Assembly: GCA_905235355.1 (NCBI GenBank)
Contig: CAJOLM010000046.1
Span: forward strand, 1-8,634
DNA length: 8,634 nt
Reading direction: 5' to 3'
DNA from: an uncultured Elusimicrobiales bacterium
Lineage (GTDB): Bacteria; Elusimicrobiota; Elusimicrobia; Elusimicrobiales; Elusimicrobiaceae
Shown here: in pieces, positions 1 to 5,219 of the stretch
Position numbering within the stretch: position 1 is the stretch's first letter
Layout: each line of letters starts with the position of its first letter
Notes under the pieces: model-generated
What the model saw: only the letters and a program-made list of their open reading frames with translations
Database searches by the model: none
Told to the model about the DNA's origin: nothing
Translations under genes and position numbers: made by a program

Positions 1-56
1 TTCATTTACTCCCACCGTCGATGCAAGGAAAAGAAGATATAGGCTTTTGCATTCAT

Positions 57-98
57 CCCCAGGCTCCCGCCTGGGGTGTCCTGTAAGGTACTCAAAAA
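57..98. repeat. Dispersed palindromic element, copy 1 (half element)
   Basis: Bases 57-76 form an 8-bp hairpin (CCCCAGGC, loop TCCC, GCCTGGGG). Bases 73-98 are identical over 26 bases to 5150-5175. Read as a whole, 57-93 matches the reverse complement of the second copy with one mismatch. The outer left arm seen in copy 2 is missing here and replaced by unrelated sequence (51-56). Its A-run (94-98) is at once the end of the repeat and the first bases of the terminator stem that follows. I see no coding sense in it; it looks like a short non-autonomous or REP-like intergenic repeat. Confidence 0.75.
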
Positions 99-123
99 GC
101 CCGCTCATTAAAGCGGGCTTTTT
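94..123. terminator. Bidirectional Rho-independent terminator
   Basis: A perfect 12-bp stem pairs AAAAAGCCCGCT (94-105) with AGCGGGCTTTTT (112-123) around the loop CATTAA. It lies 13 bases past the stop codon of the minus-strand receiver gene and so should end that transcript. The T-run at 119-123 would also end a plus-strand transcript entering from outside the window. Bases 1-56 hold nothing I can support as a gene. Confidence 0.85.
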
Positions 124-136
124 ACTCTACTAAAAC

Positions 137-502
137 TTAATCACCTAAGCAGCGTTTTACTTTTTCTGTCAAGTCTGTCAGTACAAATGGTTTGGCACAG
201 AAGGCTTTGACTTGAGGGAATTCTTTGAACATAGCTTCAGATTCCACCAAAGCAGAGGTCACAATTACTGGGATTGCGTTTAAATCTTCGTCCTGTTCCA
301 TAATGGAGGCGACGGCGCGGCCATCTAATCCGGGCAGCATCACATCCAGCAAGATCAAATGCGGATGAATTTGTTTCATCATGGCGATAGCATCGCGACC
401 GCTTTGGCAGGTATGCACCTCATAGCCTTCCCGGTTGAGCACCAGGGTCAACAACTGGATAATACTCATTTCATCTTCAACAATTAAGATACGTTTTTTC
501 AT
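137..502 (-). CDS. Stand-alone response regulator receiver protein (CheY-like)
   Basis: This is a 121-residue cytoplasmic signalling protein made of one receiver domain and no output domain. Visible landmarks are the acidic pair E9/D10 in VEDE, phospho-acceptor D53 in LLDVMLPGLDG, the switch Thr/Ser at T82-S83 and the invariant lysine K104 in AKPF. The length equals that of a bare receiver domain, so the gene is complete. The start is supported by a GAGGGAA ribosome-binding site (510-516), 7 bases from the ATG. It must act by phosphorylation-dependent contact with a partner, as CheY- or Spo0F-type proteins do. No histidine kinase lies in the window, so the partner and pathway are unknown. It is transcribed divergently from tilS and ends at a strong terminator. 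Confidence 0.93.
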   Translation of the reverse strand: MKKRILIVEDEMSIIQLLTLVLNREGYEVHTCQSGRDAIAMMKQIHPHLILLDVMLPGLDGRAVASIMEQDEDLNAIPVIVTSALVESEAMFKEFPQVKAFCAKPFVLTDLTEKVKRCLGD

Positions 503-503
503 T

Positions 504-533
504 TTGTAATTCCCTCTGTTATTTTATTATACT
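504..533. promoter_or_regulatory. Overlapping divergent promoters for receiver gene and tilS
   Basis: On the plus strand TATACT (528-533) is a good -10, with TTGTAA (504-509) 18 bases upstream as a possible -35. The predicted start of transcription falls at or beside the tilS ATG at 541. On the minus strand TATAAT (531 to 526) is a perfect -10, giving a start near 519 and a leader of about 17 bases that keeps the ribosome-binding site of the receiver gene. The two -10 boxes share the bases ATATA at 528-531 and neighbours, so polymerase could not occupy both at once. Inferred from sequence only. Confidence 0.55.
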
Positions 534-540
534 TTTTTAT

Positions 541-1269
541 ATGGCAAAAAAAACATTTGGTGCAACTACTTGGAAAAATATGCTGGCCTTTGCTACCCCG
601 CTTTTTAAGCGCGGCCAGACGGTGCTGGTGGGATTTTCGGGCGGGCCGGACTCGGTCTGTTTAATACATTTTTTACGCCACTTAGCAAGCAAAAAACATT
701 TTGATTTGGTGGCAATACATGTACATCACGGCTTGCGCGGGCGGGCAGCCGATGCAGACGCGGCCTTCTGTCGCAAGCTATGCAAAGCGTGGGATATTCC
801 GTTTATGCTCAAGAAAAAACAAGTCCGCGCGCTGGCTAAAAAATTAGATTTAAGCGTAGAGCACGCCGCGCGCAAAGCACGCTATGAAGCGTTTGCAGAG
901 GCCGCCAAACAAACCGGTGCTACGGCGATTGCACTAGGCCATCATCTAGATGACCAGGCCGAAACCGTGCTGCTTAATTTACTGCGCGGGACAAAACCCG
1001 AAGGGTTATGTGGTATCCCCTTGCGCCGCGCCTTAAATACGCGTGTGGAAATTGTGCGGCCGCTGCTATGCATTACGCGCGCTGAAGTAGAAGAATATTT
1101 GGCGGAAAATAAACTCACTTGCGTGACAGATGAGAGCAATTTTGATGATATCTACACACGCAACTGGATTCGTCATGAGCTGCTGCCTATGCTGGAGAAA
1201 AAGCAACCACAAATACGTCAGCACCTGGCACTGATGGCGGCGCGCCTGTCTGAAAAATTAAAGAAATAA
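541..1269 (+). CDS. tilS: tRNA(Ile)-lysidine synthetase, catalytic domain only
   Basis: TilS ligates lysine to C34 of tRNA-Ile(CAU) using ATP, so that the tRNA reads AUA instead of AUG. The 242 residues hold the N-type ATP pyrophosphatase fold. The PP-loop SGGPDS is at 33-38, VHHGLRG at 61-67, ALGHHLDDQAETVLLNLLRG at 131-150, and the family's TDESNFDDIYTRNWIRHELL-type segment begins at 197. The protein stops about 20 residues later. E. coli TilS is about 430 residues, and the C-terminal substrate-binding domains are absent here. The stop is followed after 49 bases by the end of glnA, so no detached fragment can be hiding there. Members lacking the last domain are known, but this one is at the short end. 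The start has no Shine-Dalgarno sequence and abuts the -10 box, suggesting a leaderless message. Confidence 0.92.
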   Translation: MAKKTFGATTWKNMLAFATPLFKRGQTVLVGFSGGPDSVCLIHFLRHLASKKHFDLVAIHVHHGLRGRAADADAAFCRKLCKAWDIPFMLKKKQVRALAKKLDLSVEHAARKARYEAFAEAAKQTGATAIALGHHLDDQAETVLLNLLRGTKPEGLCGIPLRRALNTRVEIVRPLLCITRAEVEEYLAENKLTCVTDESNFDDIYTRNWIRHELLPMLEKKQPQIRQHLALMAARLSEKLKK

Positions 1270-1318
1270 CATTTCCGCTGTTACCGTTGTTACCGGCGGC
1301 GCGGCAATATATGCCCGC

Positions 1319-2665
1319 TTACAGCACGGACAAATATTTTTCCAGTTCATAGCTGGACACGTGCGTGCGGTACTGGTCCCACTCAATATCTTTATTAGCA
1401 ATAAATTTTTCAAACGTATGCTCACCCAGCACTTTTTTGACGAGTGCGGATTTGCGCGTTTGGTTAATTGCTTCATACAAGTAGGCCGGTAAGGTGCCAA
1501 TGCCGCGTTTGGCGCGTTCTTGCGGGGTCATGTGGAAAATGTTTTCTTCCGTCATTTCCGGCACGGGCAGCTTGCGCGCAATACCGTCTAGCCCGGCCCC
1601 TAACATCACCGCAAAAGCTAAATACGGATTGCAGGCCGGATCGGGGAAGCGACATTCCAGGCGCGTAGCATTGGGCTTGCCGGCTTTGGCTTGCGGAATG
1701 CGCACCAGCGCGCTGCGGTTTTTGCGTCCCCAGGCGATATAAGACGGCGCTTCATAGCCAGGTACTAAGCGTTTGTAAGAATTGACCCATTGATTGGTAA
1801 CGGAGCAAATTTCCGGCACGTGTGCCAAAATACCCGCGATATAATGCTTGGCTGTTTTGGATAAAAAGAGCGGGTCTTTTTCGTCATAAAATTGGTTTTT
1901 GCCTTTGGCAAATAAAGACTGGTGCACATGCATGCCACTGCCGTTAATACCGGCAATGGGTTTAGGCATAAAGGTGGCATACATACCGTTAGCCGCGGCA
2001 ATTTGTTTGACAACTGTTTTATATGTAATGACTTGGTCGGCCATTTTCATAGCTTCGTCGTAGCGCAGGTCTATTTCATGCTGGGAAGGGGCAACTTCGT
2101 GGTGGGAATATTCTACATGAATGCCCAATTTTTCCAGCATCAGCATGGTTTGGCGGCGCACCGCATAAGAGGAATCCAGCGGAATGGTATCAAAGTAGCC
2201 GCCGAAGTCCAGCGTTTCGGGATGTTTGTTGTCTTTGAAATAAAAATACTCCAGCTCCGGCCCGACCATAAACGCATCAAAGCCCGCCTTACGCATGGCG
2301 GCTAAATTTTTTTTCAAAATATAGCGCGGGTCTCCTTCAAACTGCTCGCCGTTTGTATTTTTGATATCGCAGAAAAAGCGGGCAATCGGCGCGCCGGTCA
2401 GTTCCGGCGGGAAAATTTGAAAGGTGTCTAAATCGGGAAACGCCACTAGGTCAGACTCGTAAATACGGGCAAACCCTTCCACGGACGAACCGTCAAAGCC
2501 CATACCTTCGTTCATGGCATATTCAAATTCGCGGTGGGAGAGAGTGAGGGATTTTAAATTGCCCAAAATATCTACAAACCAAAGCTTAATGATGTGTATG
2601 TCATTGCGTTGCGTTTCAGCTAAAATATGTTTAATTTTTTCTTGTTCTTTTGCGGTTCTTTTCAT
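1319..2665 (-). CDS. glnA: Type I glutamine synthetase, alpha-like subgroup
   Basis: It makes glutamine from glutamate, ammonia and ATP, the main ammonia-assimilation step in the cytoplasm; type I enzymes are dodecamers. The 448-residue length matches Bacillus-type GSI-alpha. Visible motifs: FDGSS (57-61), metal-ligand glutamates in GPELEYF (135-141) and HHEVAPSQHEIDLRY (188-202), NGSGMHVHQS (241-250), NSYKRLVPGYEAP (295-307) and RLECRFPDPACNPYLAFA (335-352). R67 in EGFARIYESD corresponds to the arginine that in B. subtilis takes part in feedback inhibition. The region matching the adenylylation loop of GSI-beta reads ENIFHMT (374-380), with no tyrosine, so adenylyl control is unlikely. The ribosome-binding site AAGGAA lies 5 bases before the ATG. 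It follows the thioesterase gene by 53 bases with no promoter I can see between them, so cotranscription is likely. No terminator is evident in the 49-base gap to tilS. Confidence 0.97.
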   Translation of the reverse strand: MKRTAKEQEKIKHILAETQRNDIHIIKLWFVDILGNLKSLTLSHREFEYAMNEGMGFDGSSVEGFARIYESDLVAFPDLDTFQIFPPELTGAPIARFFCDIKNTNGEQFEGDPRYILKKNLAAMRKAGFDAFMVGPELEYFYFKDNKHPETLDFGGYFDTIPLDSSYAVRRQTMLMLEKLGIHVEYSHHEVAPSQHEIDLRYDEAMKMADQVITYKTVVKQIAAANGMYATFMPKPIAGINGSGMHVHQSLFAKGKNQFYDEKDPLFLSKTAKHYIAGILAHVPEICSVTNQWVNSYKRLVPGYEAPSYIAWGRKNRSALVRIPQAKAGKPNATRLECRFPDPACNPYLAFAVMLGAGLDGIARKLPVPEMTEENIFHMTPQERAKRGIGTLPAYLYEAINQTRKSALVKKVLGEHTFEKFIANKDIEWDQYRTHVSSYELEKYLSVL

Positions 2666-2718
2666 ATAGGTTCCTTTTTTGTGTGGAAAATCTGTTTGAG
2701 CCGTAACCTGCTAAATCA

Positions 2719-3096
2719 TTACATCATGGCAGTTTTTACGTCGGCACCCATAGGCGTAGGCATACCGGTTTTGTCCACACACACCAGCGTTGTTTTTCCC
2801 TTAGTGCACAAGCGTCCGTTTTGGTTGGTGATGATATTTTCAAACACAATTTTAATGTCTGAAATTTCCAGCACTTTCGTGCTGACGTCAATCACATCTG
2901 CATAATGCACAGGATATTTATATTCCACTTCTTGCCGTGCCACCACAAAGCCCAGCCCGCGTTGCAGCAGTGCCGGGACGGAAAAGCCTTTTTCCTCCAT
3001 ATATAAGGTGCGCGCTTCTTCAAAATATTTTAAATAGTTGGCATAGTACACTACATTGCCGCAATCTGTATCGTGATAAAAAATGGTTTTCTTCAT
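2719..3096 (-). CDS. Hot-dog acyl-CoA thioesterase, YbgC/FadM-like family
   Basis: A 125-residue single hot-dog-fold enzyme expected to hydrolyse acyl-CoA thioesters in the cytoplasm. The N-terminal motif YHDTDCGNVVYYANYLKYFE (7-26) is the family signature; D11, the second Asp of DTD, aligns with the catalytic Asp of E. coli YbgC. The following strands (VEYKYPVHYADVIDVST, VCVDKTGMP) also follow the family pattern. The frame is open 13 codons further upstream to 3135. I choose the ATG at 3096 because the YbgC domain starts at once after it and GAGAGG (3103-3108) sits 6 bases before it; the upstream extension would also run through the promoter. In Proteobacteria ybgC often sits with tol-pal, which is not present here, so the cellular substrate is open. 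It probably leads an operon with glnA. Confidence 0.9.
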   Translation of the reverse strand: MKKTIFYHDTDCGNVVYYANYLKYFEEARTLYMEEKGFSVPALLQRGLGFVVARQEVEYKYPVHYADVIDVSTKVLEISDIKIVFENIITNQNGRLCTKGKTTLVCVDKTGMPTPMGADVKTAMM

Positions 3097-3116
3097 AATT
3101 TTCCTCTCTACTATAA

Positions 3117-3127
3117 AATATAGCAAA
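3117..3127 (-). promoter_or_regulatory. Extended -10 promoter for thioesterase (and glnA)
   Basis: Read on the minus strand this is TTTGCTATATT: TG, one base, then TATATT, an extended -10 box. I see no good -35, which extended -10 promoters can tolerate. The start would be near 3110, giving a leader of about 14 bases that just includes the GAGAGG ribosome-binding site. Confidence 0.5.
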
Positions 3128-3134
3128 TATACCA

Positions 3135-3162
3135 TTCACTGTAGGAGTATATTTGTTACAAT
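3135..3162 (+). promoter_or_regulatory. Promoter of the 323-residue protein gene, predicted leaderless
   Basis: TTCACT (3135-3140) and TACAAT (3157-3162) are separated by 16 bases, and TG at 3154-3155 makes it an extended -10. Only six bases separate the -10 box from the ATG at 3169, so transcription should begin on or beside the start codon. There is no Shine-Dalgarno sequence, which agrees with leaderless initiation. It overlaps the region upstream of the divergent thioesterase promoter. Confidence 0.5.
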
Positions 3163-3168
3163 ATCGGT

Positions 3169-4140
3169 ATGAAGAATAATCCGGAAATGCCCTCTTTGCC
3201 AACGGATGACCAGGCGTCGCACAAAGCGTCTGCGCCTGCAAAAACATCTGCCTCTTCCAAAGCCGCGCCTGTACGGAAAACGGCGCGTGCGTCCAAGGCA
3301 GCCGAGGCTGCTGCGGCTAAATTAGATAAACTTTTTAAACGCGTCAGACCCGCTAAAAAACAATCTGCCTCGCCCGCACCCGCGCAGGAAAAGCCCGCGC
3401 GCAAACCGGGTGATAAAATGGTTCTCATTGCGGTGTGGGGTGTGTTGGGCCTGGTGCTGGTATCCTTATTGATTGTAATGTCTGCCCAACGCCGGGCAGA
3501 AAATATTCCGTCAGCGTTAGACCAGTCCTTGGTAAAGGGCCTGGCGGTGGACCGTGTTTTTACTCCTAATACAGGCAAGCGGTATGTGCAAATCTCTGAA
3601 GGGATGGAGCGTAATGTAAGCGTGCAGGAGTCCGGCTCTACGCTACCTGTGATCAGCCGGTATAATTTTAAAGCTTTAACGAAACAAAATTATGAAGTGA
3701 TTGGCGCAGCTCCGTGGGCACTTTCTATTAATATTGATTCCAACAAAAATGACGCGGAGCTACTACGCTACCTGTTTAATCAAGACGATATGATTAAAAG
3801 CTTTTTAGCGCGCCAAGAAGTGGCACCGCTGCTGTCAGACCCGAAGGCACTAGCGCAAGTAGCTGCTGATGAGCAAGCGGTAAAAGCTTTTTTTGCTAGC
3901 GACGCCGTGGCGCAAGTATTAAACGATCCTGCTTTGTTTGAAGCATTTACCGGCAGCCGCTTTATGGCCTATTTGCTCATTAGCAAATCCGGCAAATACT
4001 ACCGGGACCACCCGCAGGAAGCTGCTAAAATTATACAAGCCAGCCCCACGTTGCGCGCGCTAAAGCAGTCCGCTGCGGTGCGCAAAGCAGTTAGCGAAAA
4101 CACATACCTAAAAAAGATAGCCCCTACACTTTTAAAATAA
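3169..4140 (+). CDS. Unrecognised membrane-anchored protein with basic tail and helical repeats
   Basis: I do not recognise a family. The 323 residues fall into three parts. Residues 1-83 are a low-complexity, Ala/Lys/Pro/Ser-rich basic segment without cysteine, probably disordered and cytoplasmic (stretches such as KAAEAAAAKLDKLFKRVRP). Residues 84-105 form one hydrophobic membrane helix followed by QRR. Residues 106-323 are the remaining domain. By the positive-inside rule alone both flanks are basic, but the long basic tail favours N-in, with the last part in the periplasm. Within 200-323 the sequence is helical, and a 29-residue spacing links 210-225 (KSFLARQEVAPLLSDP) to 239-254 (KAFFASDAVAQVLNDP), 8 of 16 identical, with a weaker third echo near 297-311. 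The LL-x-DP spacing faintly recalls STI1-type repeats, but I do not claim homology. The neighbours (thioesterase, tRNA) give no functional clue. The start has no ribosome-binding site. Confidence 0.85.
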   Translation: MKNNPEMPSLPTDDQASHKASAPAKTSASSKAAPVRKTARASKAAEAAAAKLDKLFKRVRPAKKQSASPAPAQEKPARKPGDKMVLIAVWGVLGLVLVSLLIVMSAQRRAENIPSALDQSLVKGLAVDRVFTPNTGKRYVQISEGMERNVSVQESGSTLPVISRYNFKALTKQNYEVIGAAPWALSINIDSNKNDAELLRYLFNQDDMIKSFLARQEVAPLLSDPKALAQVAADEQAVKAFFASDAVAQVLNDPALFEAFTGSRFMAYLLISKSGKYYRDHPQEAAKIIQASPTLRALKQSAAVRKAVSENTYLKKIAPTLLK

Positions 4141-4153
4141 AATTTGCTATACT
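4127..4153 (+). promoter_or_regulatory. Promoter of tRNA-Gly
   Basis: TTTGCTATACT (4143-4153) contains an extended -10 (TG at 4145-4146 as TTTG, then C, then TATACT at 4148-4153). The -35 region is weak (ACACTT at 4127-4132). The expected start is near 4160, 13 bases before the mature tRNA. It begins inside the last codons of the preceding gene. Confidence 0.5.
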
Positions 4154-4172
4154 ATAGGTACGACAAGATTTT

Positions 4173-4246
4173 GCGGGCGTGGTTCAATGGTAGAACGCGA
4201 CCTTGCCAAGGTTGAGACGAGAGTTCGATTCTCTTCGCCCGCTCCA
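4173..4246 (+). tRNA. tRNA-Gly (anticodon GCC)
   Basis: A 74-base cloverleaf that includes an encoded CCA end (4244-4246). The acceptor stem pairs GCGGGCG (4173-4179) with CGCCCGC (4236-4242), with discriminator T at 4243. The anticodon arm is GACC-TTGCCAA-GGTT with anticodon GCC, reading GGC and GGU. The T arm is GAGAG-TTCGATT-CTCTT, with a final G·T closing pair nearby. The D loop contains TTCAATGGTA. It stands alone between its own promoter and terminator. Confidence 0.97.
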
Positions 4247-4249
4247 TTT

Positions 4250-4275
4250 AAAAGCTCCCTAACGGGAGCTTTTTT
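4250..4275 (+). terminator. Rho-independent terminator after tRNA-Gly
   Basis: AAAAGCTCCC (4250-4259) pairs with GGGAGCTTTT (4264-4273) around the loop TAAC, followed by further T to 4275. It starts four bases after the CCA end of the tRNA. Confidence 0.9.
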
Positions 4276-4306
4276 CACGCCTTAATTTCATCTGCAAGTG
4301 TCAAAA

Positions 4307-4352
4307 GGACCTATACAAGACCTAGGCCCAAAATAGGCCCGTCTGTAGGTCC
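4307..4352. repeat. Imperfect inverted repeat upstream of ankyrin-like gene
   Basis: GGACCTA (4307-4313) pairs with TAGGTCC (4346-4352). Inside this, CA-GAC (4316-4321, one base bulged) pairs with GTCTG (4341-4345), and GGCC (4325-4328) with GGCC (4336-4339). The unit TAGGCCC also occurs twice in direct orientation (4323-4329 and 4334-4340). No T-run follows, so it is not a terminator. It lies 15 bases upstream of the putative -35 of the next gene and could be an operator-like site or a dispersed repeat. The rest of 4276-4366 holds nothing else I can name. Confidence 0.45.
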
Positions 4353-4366
4353 AACGGCCCTGTCTA

Positions 4367-4394
4367 TTGCCTTCTTAAAAGCCTATGCTATGAT
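4367..4394 (+). promoter_or_regulatory. Promoter of ankyrin-like gene
   Basis: TTGCCT (4367-4372), a 16-base spacer, then TATGAT (4389-4394) with TG at 4386-4387 as an extended -10. The expected start is near 4401, only nine bases before the ATG at 4410. The GAGG (4397-4400) that would serve as ribosome-binding site would then lie just upstream of, or right at, the start of the transcript. Confidence 0.5.
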
Positions 4395-4409
4395 AAGAGG
4401 GAAATAGAT

Positions 4410-5066
4410 ATGAAAAAACTACTTTTATTAACAGGGATTTTACTTTTTTCTACCGCCTCATTTGCTTATCCGAACGAGCAAGAAACGGTTAATCATGTGT
4501 ATCGGGCTGCCGAACACCAAGCCACCGTGCAACAAATGGGGTTGAAGCTGTTGAAGGCTGCGCAAAACGGACAGATGAGAAAATTCCGTACCTTACTTGC
4601 TCAAGCAGATAAGGCATCTCTATTAGTAACAGATGATTACGGCAGAAACATCTTGCATGTGGCACGCAATAAACAAATTTTTGGTTTTGTGTGGTCTATG
4701 TTACGACCGGCGGAGCGCAAGGTTTTGCTATTGCAACGCAACAACACGGGCGAAACGCCACTGATGGCTCATATTGTATATGGGCATGAAGATATTTTCT
4801 TAACCTATTTCCCGCAGACAGAATTGTACCAGCGTTTGCAAAAAACCACCGCCGGTTTAAGCGGTACAGGACTAGCACGGCAAACGGCAGAAATTGAAAA
4901 GGCGGAATTGATTAAAGAATGTAGTATTGGCGGTATGACCATGTGGCAGCGGGCAAATGCGTTAACGGTGGGAGCGTATGGGGATTCTTATGCGGCAGCT
5001 TCCCGTGATTCTATGAAAAGAGTGCGCGATATGATTGGTGCGGTAGCCCCCTTCTTAATCAAATAA
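4410..5066 (+). CDS. Secreted ankyrin-repeat-like protein
   Basis: A 218-residue protein with a classic signal peptide: MKK, a Leu-rich core and a likely signal peptidase I site SFA|YP after residue 19. No lipobox cysteine and no later membrane helix, so it should be periplasmic or secreted. Residues 46-134 carry ankyrin-type features: an incomplete first unit (KLLKAAQNGQMRKFRTLLAQ, 46-65), DDYGRNILHVARN (75-87) with the DxxGxNxLHxA pattern, and NNTGETPLMAHIVYGHEDI (111-129) matching NxxGxTPLMxAxxxGHxxI. Repeats appear degenerate and few. The C-terminal 80 residues, helical with GGMTMWQRANALTVGAYGDS, match nothing I know. Ankyrin repeats bind proteins, but the partner cannot be read from context: the gene stands alone between its promoter and a strong terminator. 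Exported ankyrin proteins occur in many diderms and need not be host-directed. Confidence 0.85.
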   Translation: MKKLLLLTGILLFSTASFAYPNEQETVNHVYRAAEHQATVQQMGLKLLKAAQNGQMRKFRTLLAQADKASLLVTDDYGRNILHVARNKQIFGFVWSMLRPAERKVLLLQRNNTGETPLMAHIVYGHEDIFLTYFPQTELYQRLQKTTAGLSGTGLARQTAEIEKAELIKECSIGGMTMWQRANALTVGAYGDSYAAASRDSMKRVRDMIGAVAPFLIK

Positions 5067-5082
5067 AATTTATACCTAAACT

Positions 5083-5116
5083 ACAGACGGAACTTTGTAC
5101 AGTTCCGTCTGTTTTT
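5083..5116 (+). terminator. Rho-independent terminator of ankyrin-like gene
   Basis: ACAGACGGAAC (5083-5093) pairs perfectly with GTTCCGTCTGT (5102-5112) around an 8-base loop, and T5112-T5116 is the T-run. The same five T residues are the outer bases of the palindromic repeat that follows. Confidence 0.9.
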
Positions 5117-5175
5117 GAGTACCTTACAGGACACCCCGGGCGGGAGCCTGGGGTGTCCTGTAAGGTACTCAAAAA
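5112..5175. repeat. Dispersed palindromic element, copy 2 (complete)
   Basis: The arms 5112-5137 and 5150-5175 are perfect inverted repeats of 26 bp, beginning TTTTTGAGTACC and ending GGTACTCAAAAA. The 12-base centre GGGCGGGAGCCT can extend the stem by four pairs (one G·T) to leave the loop GGGA. The right arm is identical to 73-98, and the whole matches copy 1 in reverse orientation with one mismatch. It is a 64-base element with no coding content, placed exactly between two convergent terminators. Confidence 0.85.
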
Positions 5176-5199
5176 TCCCCCGCACAGGGCGGGGGTTTT
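5171..5199. terminator. Terminator of the MCE transport operon, bidirectional
   Basis: CCCCCGC (5177-5183) pairs with GCGGGGG (5189-5195) around the loop ACAGG. On the minus strand the stem is followed by one A and then five T (5175 to 5171), so it should end the lipid-transport operon 20 bases past the pqiC stop. On the plus strand TTTT (5196-5199) follows. The minus-strand T-run is the end of the palindromic repeat. Confidence 0.85.
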
Positions 5200-5219
5200 G
5201 TCTTACTGCAAAACCTAAA

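Noticed and set aside
1..56. Tail of a plus-strand gene at the left edge
   Set aside because: One frame is open from base 1 to a TAG at 40-42, but 13 codons are too few to recognise anything, and the terminator at 94-123 is explained by the receiver gene.
1270..1318. Terminator between the convergent tilS and glnA genes
   Set aside because: GTTACCG occurs twice and there are short GC-rich pairings, but no stem with a T-run is present on either strand.
1922..2305. 127-codon open frame on plus, opposite glnA
   Set aside because: It lies fully inside a clear glutamine synthetase gene on the other strand, has no ribosome-binding site and no recognisable domain.
3097..3135. N-terminal extension of the thioesterase by 13 residues
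   Set aside because: It would run through the extended -10 promoter and ignore the well-placed GAGAGG before the ATG at 3096; the family domain begins at the later start.
3156..3578. 140-codon open frame on minus, opposite the start of the 323-residue protein
   Set aside because: Its length comes from the low-complexity Ala/Lys coding of the plus-strand gene; no start signals and no family features.
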